The notes beneath the pieces were generated by a model. The model saw only the letters and a program-made list of their open reading frames with translations, did no database searches and was not told the DNA's origin. Below, one piece after another: positions 12,089 through 23,139 of a stretch of DNA of 64,000 bases (its first letter is position 1; every line of letters starts with the position of its first letter). The translations under genes and the position numbers were made by a program. This DNA comes from Phocoena phocoena (lineage: Eukaryota > Chordata > Mammalia > Artiodactyla > Phocoenidae), in contig NC_089220.1 of the NCBI RefSeq assembly GCF_963924675.1, positions 115,274,697-115,338,696 of the forward strand, in the 5' to 3' direction.

Positions 12089-12399
12089 CCATTGTGTGTC
12101 TTGTAATGTCCTAGTTGAGCTGCTGACCAGCAGCTTCCTTCAGGAGGATTTGGAGCAAATGTGTCTGTTGCCTTGTCACCTGCTGGAAGGGGACCTGGAG
12201 GGCTGCTGGGGACTAGTTTCTGTATACACTTGTTTGGCCTTTTCTGTAGTTGATGCTGTAAACTCTATGGCTTTTTGAAAAACAATTTCATGTTTTTATT
12301 TAGTATTGGAAATCCAATACACTTTTTTAAATCCAATCAAACTCTGGTCTGGACAAAGTGTTATTTTCCTTTTTCCCTAGGAAAACAGAACTTCGGGGT

Positions 12400-12800
12400 C
12401 CCGTTTCCCATCCTCAAGTGGACTTCACCATTGCCCTCATCACTGTAAAGGCAGGAGTTCGGAGGGGCACCCAGGGCGGTGTAGCGGGTGAGCCAGGTGG
12501 TGATCTGGGTGTCCTCCAGCCCCAAAGACAAGCCTTGTCCCTGTCCCCACCCCCATGACCATTGCTCCCCTGCAGGGACTGAGAGCCCGAAGGATCAAAG
12601 ATGACACCTGTCAGAAAGAGCCAGGTGCCCCCCACCCCCGCCGCCCCAGGCAAAAAAGCGCAGCCGTTCCTGAATGGTGTGCGGGCCACGTCCCTGTTGT
12701 GGCAGCGTCCTGCGCAGCAGCTCGTACTCTTGGCGCACAGCCTGGGACCCACGCTAGGCCCGGGGCCTCCCCGCCCCCGCCTCGCACAGGTGTGTGATGC
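12400..12800 (-). pseudogene. Coding-like GC-rich islet, unidentified
   Basis: I do not recognise a gene here. On the - strand two stretches read like protein in different frames. From about 12735 down to 12640, AVRQEYELLRRTLPQQGRGP continues into HTIQERLRFFAWG, and a splice-acceptor-like CCCAG lies just before it. From about 12540 down to 12380, LEDTQITTWLTRYTALGAPP continues in a second frame. Composition is GC- and CpG-rich, unlike the flanks. It could be a decayed gene fragment, two exons of an unannotated - strand gene, or chance. Boundaries are approximate and confidence is low. Confidence 0.25.
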
Positions 12801-12869
12801 CAAGAGCGGGTGTCTGCAAGGAGCCCCACCTTTCCCAGGCTGTTTCAACTTCTGACTGCATTCACTGTG

Positions 12870-13204
12870 TCTCAGCTTGGGCTTTATGACAAAAATATCA
12901 TAGACTAGGGGGCTTAAACAGCGAACTCTTATTTTCTCACAGTTCTGGAGGCTTGGAAGTCCAAAATCAAGGAAAGGGCAGATGTCAGGTGAGGACCCAC
13001 CTCCTGGTTTATAGATGCTGTCTTCTCACTGTGTCTCATGTGGCAGATGGGTGAGAGAGTTCTCTGAGGTCTCTTTTACCAGGGCACTAATCCCATTGTG
13101 GGCTCCACCCTCATCGCCTAATAATCACCTTCAAATACCATCATACTGGGGATTAGGATTTCAACATGCGAATTTGGAGAGAGACAAACATTCGGTCCGT
13201 AACA
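12870..13204 (-). repeat. MaLR (MST/MLT1-like) solo LTR, reverse
   Basis: Read on the - strand it starts TGTTACGGACCGAATGTTTG at 13204. It later contains GCCTCCAGAACTGTGAGAAA, the hallmark 3' part of ERVL-MaLR LTRs. The element at 40738-41086 is the same type on the + strand. It is a solitary LTR with no internal viral sequence next to it. Confidence 0.85.
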
Positions 13205-15100
13205 CTCTGTAAGATTTCTCACAGTGTATGAGAGTCTGGGCTCAGAATAGTGAGTGGGGAGTACAGCAGCCATAGGCCTGCCCTCCATGAATGTGGAGTA
13301 GCGTGAGGGCTGGATACAGAGCCCAGCCTCCTTACTAACTGCTCCCTCGGCCCCAGGACTTCATCTGCTCTGCAGCCGTGTACTTTATGAAACCCAAATC
13401 CCATCATTCCCATTAGCCATGCCCCATTGGCCTCAGGGTGGAGTCAGAGGTCCCAGTGCCAGAGCCTGTGCCAGTCTGCCGCAGCCCCAGGCCAGACGCT
13501 GTCACCTTGTGTACCCAGTGTCTATCAGAGGAAGGTAACCTGGGACACGCTTTTCAGTCTTTGCATCTGGAACACCACTACCCCCGTGTTCTAACAGCCA
13601 GAGAACCGGTGGGGACCCTCCTCTGCGTCCCTAGATGGAGCTCTTTACAGTGATTTATGTTTTGAGTCTTTTTCCACTTGACTGTGGACTCAGTGGAGAC
13701 ACAATTTCTCACTCCTCTCTGAAGGCCTAATGCCAAGGGCAGATTCTAACAATAGCAGATGCTTGTCTTCCAGAAGGATGGATAGACAGGCAAGAGGACT
13801 CATGGCCTGGAGTGTGTGGGAAGGCTTCCCGTATACACACACACCCTCCCGCTCCCTTAGAGGGATCCTTGTAGGTCCCTAGTGTTACTGGTGCCAGGAC
13901 CCTCCCATTCCAGCAGCCATGGCCCTTTGGTGTCCTGGGGTGAACTTGAAAGATAACAAAGACCTGTCTGCCTGGCACAGTTGTAAGTTATAAGAAATGA
14001 GGCTGATACCACAATGATGAACTGGGTGCAAGGTTGTCCTCCAGTTGGTTCTAAGACAAACACTGTGAACAAGGCTCTATATGAAGAAGAAATGCCCTCT
14101 TTCCCCAGTCTATCAGCCCCTCCCGACTTTAGACACCTTCCTGCCAGGAGTGTTGTGTCATCAGGAGAGACTGGAGAACAGCACTGAACCAGCTGTCAGA
14201 CTGATGGGGAGGGGGCAGGGGACAGAAAAGCAGGGCCAGCCCTACCCATAGACAAGGGGCCTCAGACAGGAGGTGCCTGACTCTTCACCTTGGGTCTCCA
14301 GCTACCAAAGGAGAGAGTTCACCAGGGAGAGGGAGAGGGGACGAGGTGGGAGAGAGTAATTCAAGGAGATAGTACTTTACATTTTCCATAATCTTTTAAA
14401 AGTATGTAATGTTGAAAAAATGTTATCTGTGACTATAATTACTACTCTCTGGGCACAGCGATGATGTTCATCCCAAGATGCTCTTTTACTCAACTATGGA
14501 TTGGATGGGTTTGTGAAATGGAAACATGGGCCTAGAGCTAAGCTCAGAAGGGGTGAGAGGGAGCTCTTGCTGTGCTATAGTGAGAAGAATTTGGAATTTC
14601 CTGAAATAATTGGGGGTGGGGAGGCAGCGGGTATATCAACAAGAAGATGAGAGAATGAGGGGCAGGTGGGAAGGATGCCCACAGTGGGAAGAGACGGCCC
14701 TTAAGGTGCCCCAAAGAATGTTTTGAAATGAGAAGATCTGAGAGGTAATTTAGTGCAGTTTGCTCTTTGCACCTCCATGACGTAAACCCATCCAACTCCC
14801 CAAGTCTTGTGTGACGTCTGCCATGTGCACAAGGCCTTGCACAAATTACTGGCTTTCTCCCTTCAAAGAAAGGGGCATCTGGGTCGACGTGGTGACGGAT
14901 AGACCACAAGTCTGGCATGGTGATTGAGGGTGACCAAAAATGGGGTTGGCTCAGAGCCAGAAGTGACCAAAAGAGTTTAAACCTGAGAGTTCGCAGAAAT
15001 CAGGGGGCACAGGAGGGCACAAGACCTTTCCCACGTCAAGGTATGAGAATCTCAATCCGCCTTTTCTAGGTTTAAATAGGCAGACTGACCGCAGCTGGTG
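13205..15100. other. Intergenic, no recognised feature
   Basis: I found no supported gene in these 1.9 kb. Open stretches such as 14544-14918 have no recognisable content. A G/A-rich patch lies around 14310-14360. Confidence 0.6.
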
Positions 15101-15414
15101 TCTGGGTTGCAGTCATCTTACATTTCCACACCCTCCACCTCAGTGTCCTGGAGCAAAGCTCCATCACTCCATCATAGGTGTGCACACAGGTGCCTGTCCC
15201 TCATTAGTGGCTCTACCTTTGTGGAGCTGGTCTCCCCAAGGAGAATTCTGGGAGCCATTGTAAACTCTTCCCTCAACACCACAGTACATGGCTCGGCAAA
15301 CCCTGCAGCTCTCTCTCAAATGTCTCCAAGCTGGCTCCTGTTGGTCTCTATTGGGCAACTCCTCATCGACCCATCCCCCCCACCTCAGCCTCCATGGCAA
15401 TCCAGCCTCCACAC
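15100..15414 (+). repeat. L2-like LINE fragment, left part (split by retrocopy)
   Basis: The sequence carries degraded L2/CR1-type wording (GGAGCCATTGTAAACTCTTC and following pyrimidine-rich text). It appears to resume at 17962 after the SNX4 retrocopy. The assignment is by resemblance only. Confidence 0.45.
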
Positions 15415-15428
15415 GATTTGATTTTTCT

Positions 15429-17947
15429 TTCTTTCTTTTTTTTTTAAATAACACATTACTTCATTTATTTATTGCATGAGTTAGGCAAACAGCGCAAAAC
15501 TTCAGCAACATTTTAAACATGTAAAAAAGTCAAAGGCTGAACAGTACTGGAAATCTGTTTTTACATAATTAGTTATAATGAGTACACAGGGTTCTGCAAA
15601 GCTAACAAAATACCAAGGATGGCTTAGCTTCTGAACATATACCACAAAAACACACACAAAAGCAATATAATTTATCTTTACAAAAATTACAGCCAAGCAA
15701 TAAAAAAGGATGTTAATAACGAAGATACGAACACGTATGTTCACTACGTATATCTCATACATTGAAATGCTGCACCTTGTACCCTGAAATGCCATGTGTA
15801 GAGAGCCAGGCAGAGTAAATCTAGGCTCATCACTGAGGTTAAGAATTATCTGAGAATTTAATGCTTGTATGTAACATACTCAATTGAAACTTGCTATATA
15901 CCAATTCCTAGATCACAACAACGCATTTCACTATATATCTGAGAAGTTGAGTCTTCTTTGTTGGCAGTGTAAAATTTTTGACCAGTGTCAAAATTCTGGT
16001 AAAACACACATTGAAGACGTTTTCTAGTGTATGCAATGTTTGGGGGCATTAAAGAATGAGGGAGAAAAAAAAAAAAAAAGAATGTGGGAGAAATTCTTAG
16101 ATTTCACACTAAGTTTCTGCTGAGCTTTGTCAAACCAAACAGCTCAACTATAAGGCAAGAAAAATTAACCCCTCTATAACAGATTAGTGGGTCTTAACCA
16201 AATAAAGATAAGAATTCAACCTTAGGAAAAAACTCCCTACATAAGCAGATCTGAAACAGTGGGCACTAAAATGAACATCTAAACATTACCTGACGATATT
16301 CAGTCATTGGTTCAGAAGCCTGACAATTTGTTGGTATATTTTATCTAATTAATGTTTCAGAATCAGCACCAGTCCCCAAAACCGCAAATTGTAATATTTA
16401 ATCTTCATTAAAATACATCCTTTTGTGCTGTATTAACACTACAATCAAAGCTGAATTTACTCAACTTATTATATATTTTTGTGTACACTGGTAGGAACTT
16501 AAATTTTTTTATTTACTTGTGTTTCTGTTTTGGGGCACTTTGACTGAAGAGAAACTCATTTCACAGGATTACATCTTGCTAAAGCATTCCTCAGCATTGG
16601 TCCAAACTTCAGTTCCCTTTTTGCATATACTGATCTGCATGAGTGCGTAGCTTATGAGGGCCTCCTTTAAATCACGGTTCTTTTGTTCTTTGAAGTGTTC
16701 AAGATCAGCCCAAGCATTTCTGACAAATTCTCTGCCTTCCAGATTTTTAGAGTTAAGTTGTTCTCCTTCATTTATTTGTTCTTCTAGCACCTTTATTCTG
16801 GCGTCTCTCTGCTCTGGAGTTTCTTGACCAAAGAGCTTGGTAGTCATTCCCTTCAAAGAAAATGTTCTCAGAGTCCCAGGTGCCAGTTCGTCACACTGCT
16901 GCTGCTTGGATGCTAAGTCCTGAGCAGCCATCTCCAAGTCATACTGCATAAGTTCATGTTTCCTGCACACAGCCCGCATTTTATGCATGGCTTCTGCATA
17001 AAAAAGATACTCCTTTAACTGATCCACATAATGTTCTTCATCTTCCAAAATATCATCGATAGAAGATGCATACACATCCCTATGATGAGCAGCACCCTGC
17101 AGTCCATCACCCATTCCTTTTTTCTATGGCACTCCACTCACCGAAAACTCGCCCGTAATTCCCATATACTTTATATACACCATACAGTCGATCTGCTACT
17201 CTCGCTCTGACTCGAAGAAGATATGCGATGACAGACGGTAGTTCATCACTGTAGTGTTTTAGTTCAGTACATCTCTTGTCTGGGTTTTTCCCTCTGAATG
17301 TTGCATTAAACGCTTTTAACCTGCAGTCTGCCTTCCGCTGAAATCCTGTTTCGTTCACAGTCTCCTTCCAGTTGCCTGCCTGTGTTAAAAACAAATAGAA
17401 GATTATGTCTCTACAGAGGACGGGATACGAAGCAACTCTCAAGAGGACGTTTTCTAAACCAATTCATTGTCTTTCCATGAAATCCTTGTCAGTGTTGTCG
17501 GCAGAGAGTTTATGCCAAACAAATTCTGCTTGCTCTTCTGGTAGAGGTGGTACAACAATATGTGGATAGTATACTAAAAGGTAGTTTCTCAACAGCTCAA
17601 ATTCACTCTACTGCCTCCATAGTGAGTCTGCTAGGACACTCTGACCATCAATCTGTTCAACTGACCTTGTTTCAATGAGGTAAGCAGTATATGTTTCTTG
17701 CATGTTCATGGCATTTCTTCCAGTTTGCTTTTCTGCTTCTGAAACATTAATTTCTATCTTCTTCAACCAAAAATTATTTTCTGTCATTGTGCCATTCCGG
17801 GGGCCCTCATCCCGGACCCCCACCGCTTCCTCACTGGCCACAGACTCCAGCCCAGTGTCGGGGTGGCCCAGCTCTAGGGGCTCAGGTTGCAAAAGCCGCT
17901 CGGGATCAGGAGGTGGCATGCTCCATGGCTGCTGTTCGGCGCGGCCT
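15429..17947 (-). pseudogene. SNX4: Processed SNX4 retrocopy (retropseudogene)
   Basis: SNX4 is a PX-BAR sorting nexin of endosomal recycling. This is an intronless - strand copy. The original start codon is at 17926, the stop at 16569-16571, then about 1.1 kb of 3' UTR with AATAAA (15465-15470 on the reverse) and an A-tail at about 15429-15445. The PX part (MTENNFWLKKIEINVSEAEK onward) and the BAR part (YASSIDDILEDEEHYVDQLK to ECFSKM) are both clear. Lesions: a 1-base-type frameshift just after the start, a TAG in place of Tyr at 17608-17610, a TGA in place of Arg before IGLEN near 17460, and a 1-base insertion near 17112. A 14-base target duplication with one mismatch (15415-15428 and 17948-17961) proves retroposition. 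It is not expected to make protein. Confidence 0.93.
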
Positions 17948-17961
17948 GATTTTATTTTTCT

Positions 17962-18250
17962 AATTCAAATCTGGCCTCTCTCCCCTGCTCAACATCGTGC
18001 GATGGCTCCGCGTCACCTGCCCGGCAGAATAGAATCCAATGTGGCCCTGTCTACCTCTTGGCTTTTATTTGTCACTTAATCTGCCCTTTGACCCAAATTT
18101 GGCCCTAGCAATACAGACCAATTTGCACTTAGAGAATAAGCCATGAAGTCTGACCTCTGTACTATATTCCCTTTGCCTCAAATTGTCTCCCTACCCCCTA
18201 CCCTCACTACTGGCTTTCTCTGCCTTGTAAATTTCTATTTATCTTTGAAC
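17962..18250 (+). repeat. L2-like LINE fragment, right part
   Basis: The text CCCCTGCTCAACATCGTGCG and following resembles the CCCCTGCTTAAAACCCTTC region of L2/CR1-type elements. It continues the pre-insertion element seen at 15100-15414. Boundaries are approximate. Confidence 0.45.
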
Positions 18251-19740
18251 ACCCAGCCTAACCATTCAGTCAGCTGAACCTGAACTGAATGGTTCCTGTT
18301 TCTGTCCTCTGTCTCTTCTAACACACTGTGAACTCCGTAAGGAAAACAATCATGCTTGTTTTTGTATTCTAGGTCTGAGTACCTAGCACATTAGAGGTGT
18401 TGATTCAATGAACTTGACAGGTGAGGAAGAGGGACTTGCAGTCACTGTGGCCCAGTGCTGGGGGAATTTGACAAAATCCTAATCCTTCCTGAGAGCATGT
18501 ACTCGGAAAGGTTTTGCAGCAGAGGTAAGGCTGAGCTGAGTCTAGGAATTAATGAGACTTTCTATCTGGAGGGAGGAGGAGGCCAGTGCAGAGGTAGGAA
18601 GCTAACCTGCTTCACATGGGCATCAGATACCTTGAGAACAGATCCCAGCCATCCTGCATGGCGCTGGGGCTTCTAGGACTGTGCTAGGCCTCCTGTCACT
18701 GGATTAAGTGCCGGGGCCCCAGGATATGGAGGATGCACAGAGCTGCTGCTATGCTCCCCCAAATCCCTGGAACGCTGCAAGGGTAATGCTAGGCCCAGTC
18801 AAGCTACATTTGCTTGGCCAGGTGCCACAGGTGGGGGTCAGTCCTAGTGAGTTCAGAATAAGATGAGTTTTTTCCATAAACTCAAACCCCAGCCGAGAAT
18901 TCTGGGCAGCTTTCTGTAAGCGGACAGGAAGAGCTAGGATCTATTCTCGAAGGCAGAATGATGGATCAGGCTCCCATAGACAAAGTTGCCTAGGAAATGG
19001 CAAAAGAACTAGCTGATGAACATTCTAGACCAACACACAGGAGGGAACCTGGCTGGAGCTAAAGCCAAAGAGATCTCCATGTGGGTAGGTGGGTGGTGTG
19101 AGAGAAGGAATATTATGGGCCAGTCAGAAAAGAGTCTTCCTCACCCTAGAAGCTGGAAGACATTCATGGTTTCACAAAGGTTCCCGAAGGCTGACTGCAT
19201 GCCAGGCGCTGAGGATGTGGAATGAGTACGACCGTCTCTATTGATGTGTTCACAGTCTACAGGAGGACACAGACATTTAACAGACAGAAACTACCATCCA
19301 GCATGAAAAGTGCTAAGAGACCTGACCAAGTGATCTGGCAAAGTGAGGAAGGAACTTCCAACCATGACTGCAGCGTCTGCCAGTCACAGAGTAAGTACCT
19401 GTGAGAATGGTGGGGAATTCACTAGAGAAAGGAAACAGTTTCTTCCAGCACTGCTTGCACTAGATCTGAAAAGCAGGAAAGATTCAGATACTGGCTAAAT
19501 TACAACAGAACGACTTGTAAATTATTTGCTCAAAAGAAAGTAAGGGATTTCCCCAACAGAGGACAAGAAACAACCCAAGTGGCAAACAAAAAGGGAGCTA
19601 GTGCTTCCCTGGGGAAAAGCCTAATACCAGGAATCTGGAAGCAGGGAGAGGAGCCCTGGGACCTGGAAGGGAAACTTGTGAGCGGGTGGCCCAGGAGAAA
19701 TCCACCTGTCAGGAAACGAAACCAAGGAAGCCTGACTGGC
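18251..19740. other. Intergenic, no recognised gene
   Basis: There is no supported gene or RNA here. One 11-base perfect inverted repeat is present at 18260-18294 and is reported separately. The remainder is ordinary unique-looking sequence. Confidence 0.55.
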
Positions 19741-19744
19741 ACCG

Positions 19745-20280
19745 CTGTATTTTAAAAATAGGTAAAACTCCTCACCTCCCTTGAGAATTTGTTGAAGATT
19801 TTTGTGTCTATATTCATAAGGGATATCGGTCTGTAGTTTTCTTCTTTTGTGCTTTTTTAGCTGGTTTTGGTATCCGTGTAATACTGGCTTCATCGAGTAA
19901 GGAAAGTTTTCCCTCCTTTTCTACGTTTTGGGAGAGTTTGTGAAGGATTGGTGTTCGTGGTTCTAAACATTTGATGGAATTCACCAGTGAGGCCATCTGG
20001 TCCTGGGCTTTTCTCTATGGGAAGTTTATTCCGAATTGAATCTCTCCACCTGTTATAGGTCTCTTCAGATTCTCTGTTTCTCCTTGATTCAGTTTTGGCA
20101 GTTTGTGTGTTTCTAAGAATTTGTCCATTTTATCGATTTGTTGGTGCACTGTTGTTCATAGAGTTCCCTTATGTCCCCTTTCGCTTCTTAAAGGTTAATA
20201 GTAATATTGCATCTTTCATTCCTGCTGGTACTTTGAGTCTTCTCTATCTCTGTCCTTTGGTTTTTGGCAGTCAAGCTCTC
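19745..20280 (-). mobile_element. L1 ORF2 fragment (reverse transcriptase region), reverse
   Basis: On the - strand the reading contains NSIKCLEPRTPILHKLSQNV, EASITRIPKPAKK and a degraded PYEYRHKNLQQILKG. These correspond to the L1 ORF2 reverse-transcriptase segment with the IPKP-type motif and the conserved downstream RT text. It is broken by stops and is an old fossil. The same antisense element appears to continue at 21765-23135, after later insertions. Confidence 0.85.
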
Positions 20281-20284
20281 TCTT

Positions 20285-20285
<1 letters not shown>

Positions 20286-20323
<38 letters not shown>

Positions 20324-20338
20324 ACGCGCACGCGTGCA
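20286..20338 (+). repeat. (TG)n microsatellite with CACGCGCACGCG end
   Basis: About 17 TG units run into TGCACGCGCACGCGTGCAAG, a purine-pyrimidine alternating tract that could adopt Z-DNA. It lies at the junction between the L1 fragment and the CHR SINE insertion. Confidence 0.9.
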
Positions 20339-20379
20339 AGTAGCAAGTTTATTTTCTTCGATAAAGAATTAACAGAGTT

Positions 20380-20696
20380 GGACTTCCCTGGTGGCGCAGC
20401 GGTTAAGAATCCACATGCCGATGCAGGGGACATGGGCCCTGGTCCAGGAAGATCCCACATGTCGCAGAGCAACGAAGCCCGTGCGCCACAACTACAGAGC
20501 CTGCGCTCTAGAGCCTGCGAGCCACAACTACTGAAGCCCACGTGCCTAGAGCCCATGCTCTGCGACGAGAAGCCACCGCGATGAGAAGCCCACGTACTGC
20601 AACGAAGAGTAGCCCCCGCTTGCCACAACTAGAGAAAGCCCGCACGCAGCAACAAAGACCCAATGCAGACAATAAATAAATAAATTTATATTAAAA
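20380..20696 (+). repeat. Long CHR-type SINE, forward, with 17-base target duplication
   Basis: The element starts GGACTTCCCTGGTGGCGCAG and ends in an AATAAATAAATAAATTTATA tail. The 17-base duplication AAAGAATTAACAGAGTT flanks it at 20363-20379 and 20697-20713. It belongs to the longer CHR subfamily (about 310 bases), as does the copy at 5824-6151. The perfect duplication marks an intact insertion. Confidence 0.95.
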
Positions 20697-20713
20697 AAAG
20701 AATTAACAGAGTT

Positions 20714-21370
20714 AATTTGATGTCTCCCAAATGAGGTAACATTGCAATATTTGCATAAATATTCAAGGAAAACTTTCCTTGAAACACTTATTCAGATCTT
20801 TTTTATGGACTGTCAGATCAAAGAAACTGCAATTTCAAGTTTGTTCACAGAAATCAAAACATTTGTTACTTGGGAAGTATCAAAATGGCAATGTAACCGA
20901 GCGGGACCCTATGGGGCCTTCCCTATGGGGCAGACCCTTACCCTATACCCTCTGCTTTAACTCCTCTCTGAAGTACCTAGATGACAGAATCTGATGCACA
21001 TTTCCTGAGTTGTTTCACAGATGCTAAAACTCCCACCAAATGGAAGAAATTAACTACTTGATGATCAGGAGCATGGTAGACCCCAGACCTCCTGGCACCT
21101 AAGGACTGATGTTAACCCCTGTGACACCACCCTGTTACCTCACGATCAACCAGTCAGAGGATCGTACATGAGCTGATCACATATGCTGGGATGCTAAATG
21201 CTTTGCTGAAAGTCATCAGGGAGTTCAGGCTTTTTGGGCACTAACTGTCCCAGACTCCTTGTATGGCACCTTATAATAAATGCTACACTTTCCTTCACCA
21301 CAACCTAGTGCCTGTAAGTTGGCTTCACTGCATGCTGTGGGTGAGCGGACCCAAATTTTGGTTTGGTAAC
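20714..21370 (+). repeat. Solo LTR of an ERV1-like retrovirus (approximate bounds)
   Basis: The 3' half is typical of a cetartiodactyl ERV1-type LTR. It has GAGCTGATCACATATGCTG, a poly(A) signal in CTTATAATAAATGCTACACT, and a terminal region ending GGTTTGGTAACA. No internal viral genes are adjacent. The left edge is uncertain and may be as far right as about 21030. Confidence 0.6.
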
Positions 21371-21431
21371 AGCAATTCTATCCCAGAGTCATAATTACCA
21401 GGGGGAAGAATGTTCTCTAGCTAAGAGTTTT

Positions 21432-21634
21432 TTTTTTTTTTTTGTGGTACGCAGGCCTCCCACTGTTGTGGCCTCTCCAGCTGCGGAGCACAGGCTCCGG
21501 ACGCACAGGCTCAGCGGCCATGGCTCACAGGCCCAGACACTCCACGGAATGTGGGATCTTCCTGGACCGGGACACGAACCCATGTCCCCTACATTGTCAG
21601 GTGGACTCTCAACCACTGCGCCACCAGGGAAGCC
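21432..21634 (-). repeat. Short CHR-type SINE, reverse, with target duplication
   Basis: A T-run is followed by the reverse CHR body ending in AGGGAAGCC. The duplication CTAGCTAAGAGTTTT is seen at 21417-21431 and 21635-21649. Confidence 0.94.
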
Positions 21635-21764
21635 CTAGCTAAGAGTTTTGACAGCACTTTAATACTGTGTCCATCCACCTTATACAAAAGCATGTGTGTT
21701 TTGCAAAGAGAGTACATATTTCTGTTATATCATTTTTGGAAATGTACTCAGTTGCCTTACTGTC

Positions 21765-23135
21765 TCCAAGAGGGTCAATGGTCAAATTGTCAAAATTTGT
21801 CAATTTTGTTCATCTTTTCAAAGAACCAACTTCTGATTTTGCTGATTTTCTGTGTCGTCTTTCTATTACCTATTTCATTTATTTCTGCCTTAATCTTTCT
21901 GAAGTCCTTCCTTGTCCTTGCTTTGCTTAGTTTGCTCTTCTTTTCCTAGTTTCTTAAGGTGAATGTTTAGATTATTGATTTAAGGTCTTTTTTTAAATAT
22001 AGGAGCTTCCCGCTATAAACTTCTCTCTGAGCACTGCTTTTGCTGAACCCCATAAGTTTTTGTAGTTGTGTTTTTTTTCTATTCATCTGAATTTACTTTC
22101 TAATATTTTGTGTGCTTTCTTCTTTGACCCACTTGTTCTGTAGAAGTGTGTTAATTTCCATATATTTGTGAATTTTCCAAATTTCCCTCTGTTGTTGGTT
22201 TCTAATACCATTGTATGATGGTCAGAGAACACATGTTGTATGATTTCAATCCTTTTAAATTTACTGAGGCTTGTTTTGTAGCTTAACACATAGTCTACCC
22301 TGGAAGATATTTCATGTGCCCTTGAGAAGAGTATGAGTTTTGCTGTCGTTAGGTGGAGGGTTCTAGATGCCTGTTAGTTTATATTGTTGTTCAGATTTTC
22401 TATTTTCTTGCTGGTCTTCTATCCATTATTGAAAATGGTGTATTGAAGTCTACAGCTATTACTGCTGAACTATTTATTTCTCCCTTCCATTTTGTCAGGT
22501 TTGCTTCATGAATTTTGGGGCTCTGCTGTTAGGTGTATATATGTTTATAATTGTTAATTCTTCTTGACAGATTGATCCTTTTATCATCTTAAAATAGCCT
22601 TTGTCTTTAGCAACAATTTTGTCTTAAAGTCTACTTTGTCTGATATTAGTATAGCCACTCCAGCTGTCTTCTGGCTAATGTTTATATGATATATCTTATC
22701 ACATTCTTTCAACCTATTGTGTCTTTGAATATCAAGTGTGTGTCTCTTATAAACAGTACATAACTGGATTATATATATAATACATATAAAGTATATATTA
22801 ATATATCAACAAATAGCATTCTCTATTCTTAATATATTAATGACTAATGTTAATATATTTATAATTATGTATTTATATATTAAAACTATGTAATATAATT
22901 TTGAGAGAGATATATGTCTCAAACTTATATTGGTTTTTAAATCCATCCTGCCAATTTCTGCCTTTTGAGTGCTTAATCTGTTTACATTTTATGTTAATTA
23001 CTGATAAGGTAGGATTTACACTTGGCCTTTTGTTATTTGTTTTATATAGGTGTTTATTTTTTGTCCCTCTATTAATTTGTTACTGCCTTCTTTTGTGTTA
23101 AGTAAACATTTTTTAGTGTACCCTTTTAATTCACT
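21765..23135 (-). mobile_element. L1 ORF2 fragment (endonuclease to pre-RT), reverse
   Basis: The + strand text follows the familiar antisense of L1 ORF2: CAAAGAACCAACTTCTGATT, the Charlie-free CTATAAACTTCTCTCTGAGC segment, and the later TACTGATAAGGTAGGATTTA portion. Left to right it moves from the middle of ORF2 towards its start. It contains an AT-rich patch at 22770-22880. No intact reading frame survives. Confidence 0.8.
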
Positions 23136-23139
23136 TGTC

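Larger units (their letters stand above)
1..12110 (+). other. NEO1: NEO1 locus, 3' part (last four coding exons and 3' UTR)
   Basis: Neogenin is a single-pass receptor of the DCC family that binds netrins and RGM proteins and signals in axon guidance, cell adhesion, iron handling and BMP signalling. Only the end of its cytoplasmic tail is here: coding exons at 2028-2186, 6495-6758, 8815-8951 and 9726-9809. Joined in order they give one open frame matching the known neogenin C-terminus, including the proline-rich P2-like stretch and the terminal P3 helix. Exon phases agree across each junction and introns begin GT and end AG. Everything upstream (ectodomain, transmembrane segment, P1) lies before base 1. 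The next gene, HCN4, is convergent, the same order as on human chromosome 15. The locus end near 12110 is inferred from a poly(A) signal. Confidence 0.95.
9810..12110 (+). other. NEO1: NEO1 3' UTR (putative extent)
   Basis: About 2.3 kb of transposon-poor sequence follows the stop codon. Two ATTAAA hexamers could end it: a proximal one at 10477-10482 and a distal one at 12083-12088. The human 3' UTR is of similar length from memory, so the distal site is the better guess for the long isoform. The region holds G-rich tracts at 10585-10612 and 11944-11959. The 3' boundary is an inference. Confidence 0.6.

Noticed and set aside
16569..17926. SNX4 as a functional gene
   Set aside because: It has no introns, two premature stops, at least two frameshifts, an A-tail and a target duplication. 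It is a processed pseudogene.
20095..20628. Reading frames with VCVCVC or THTHTH runs, also at 29100-29351 and 62939-63408
   Set aside because: These are translations of TG/CA microsatellites.
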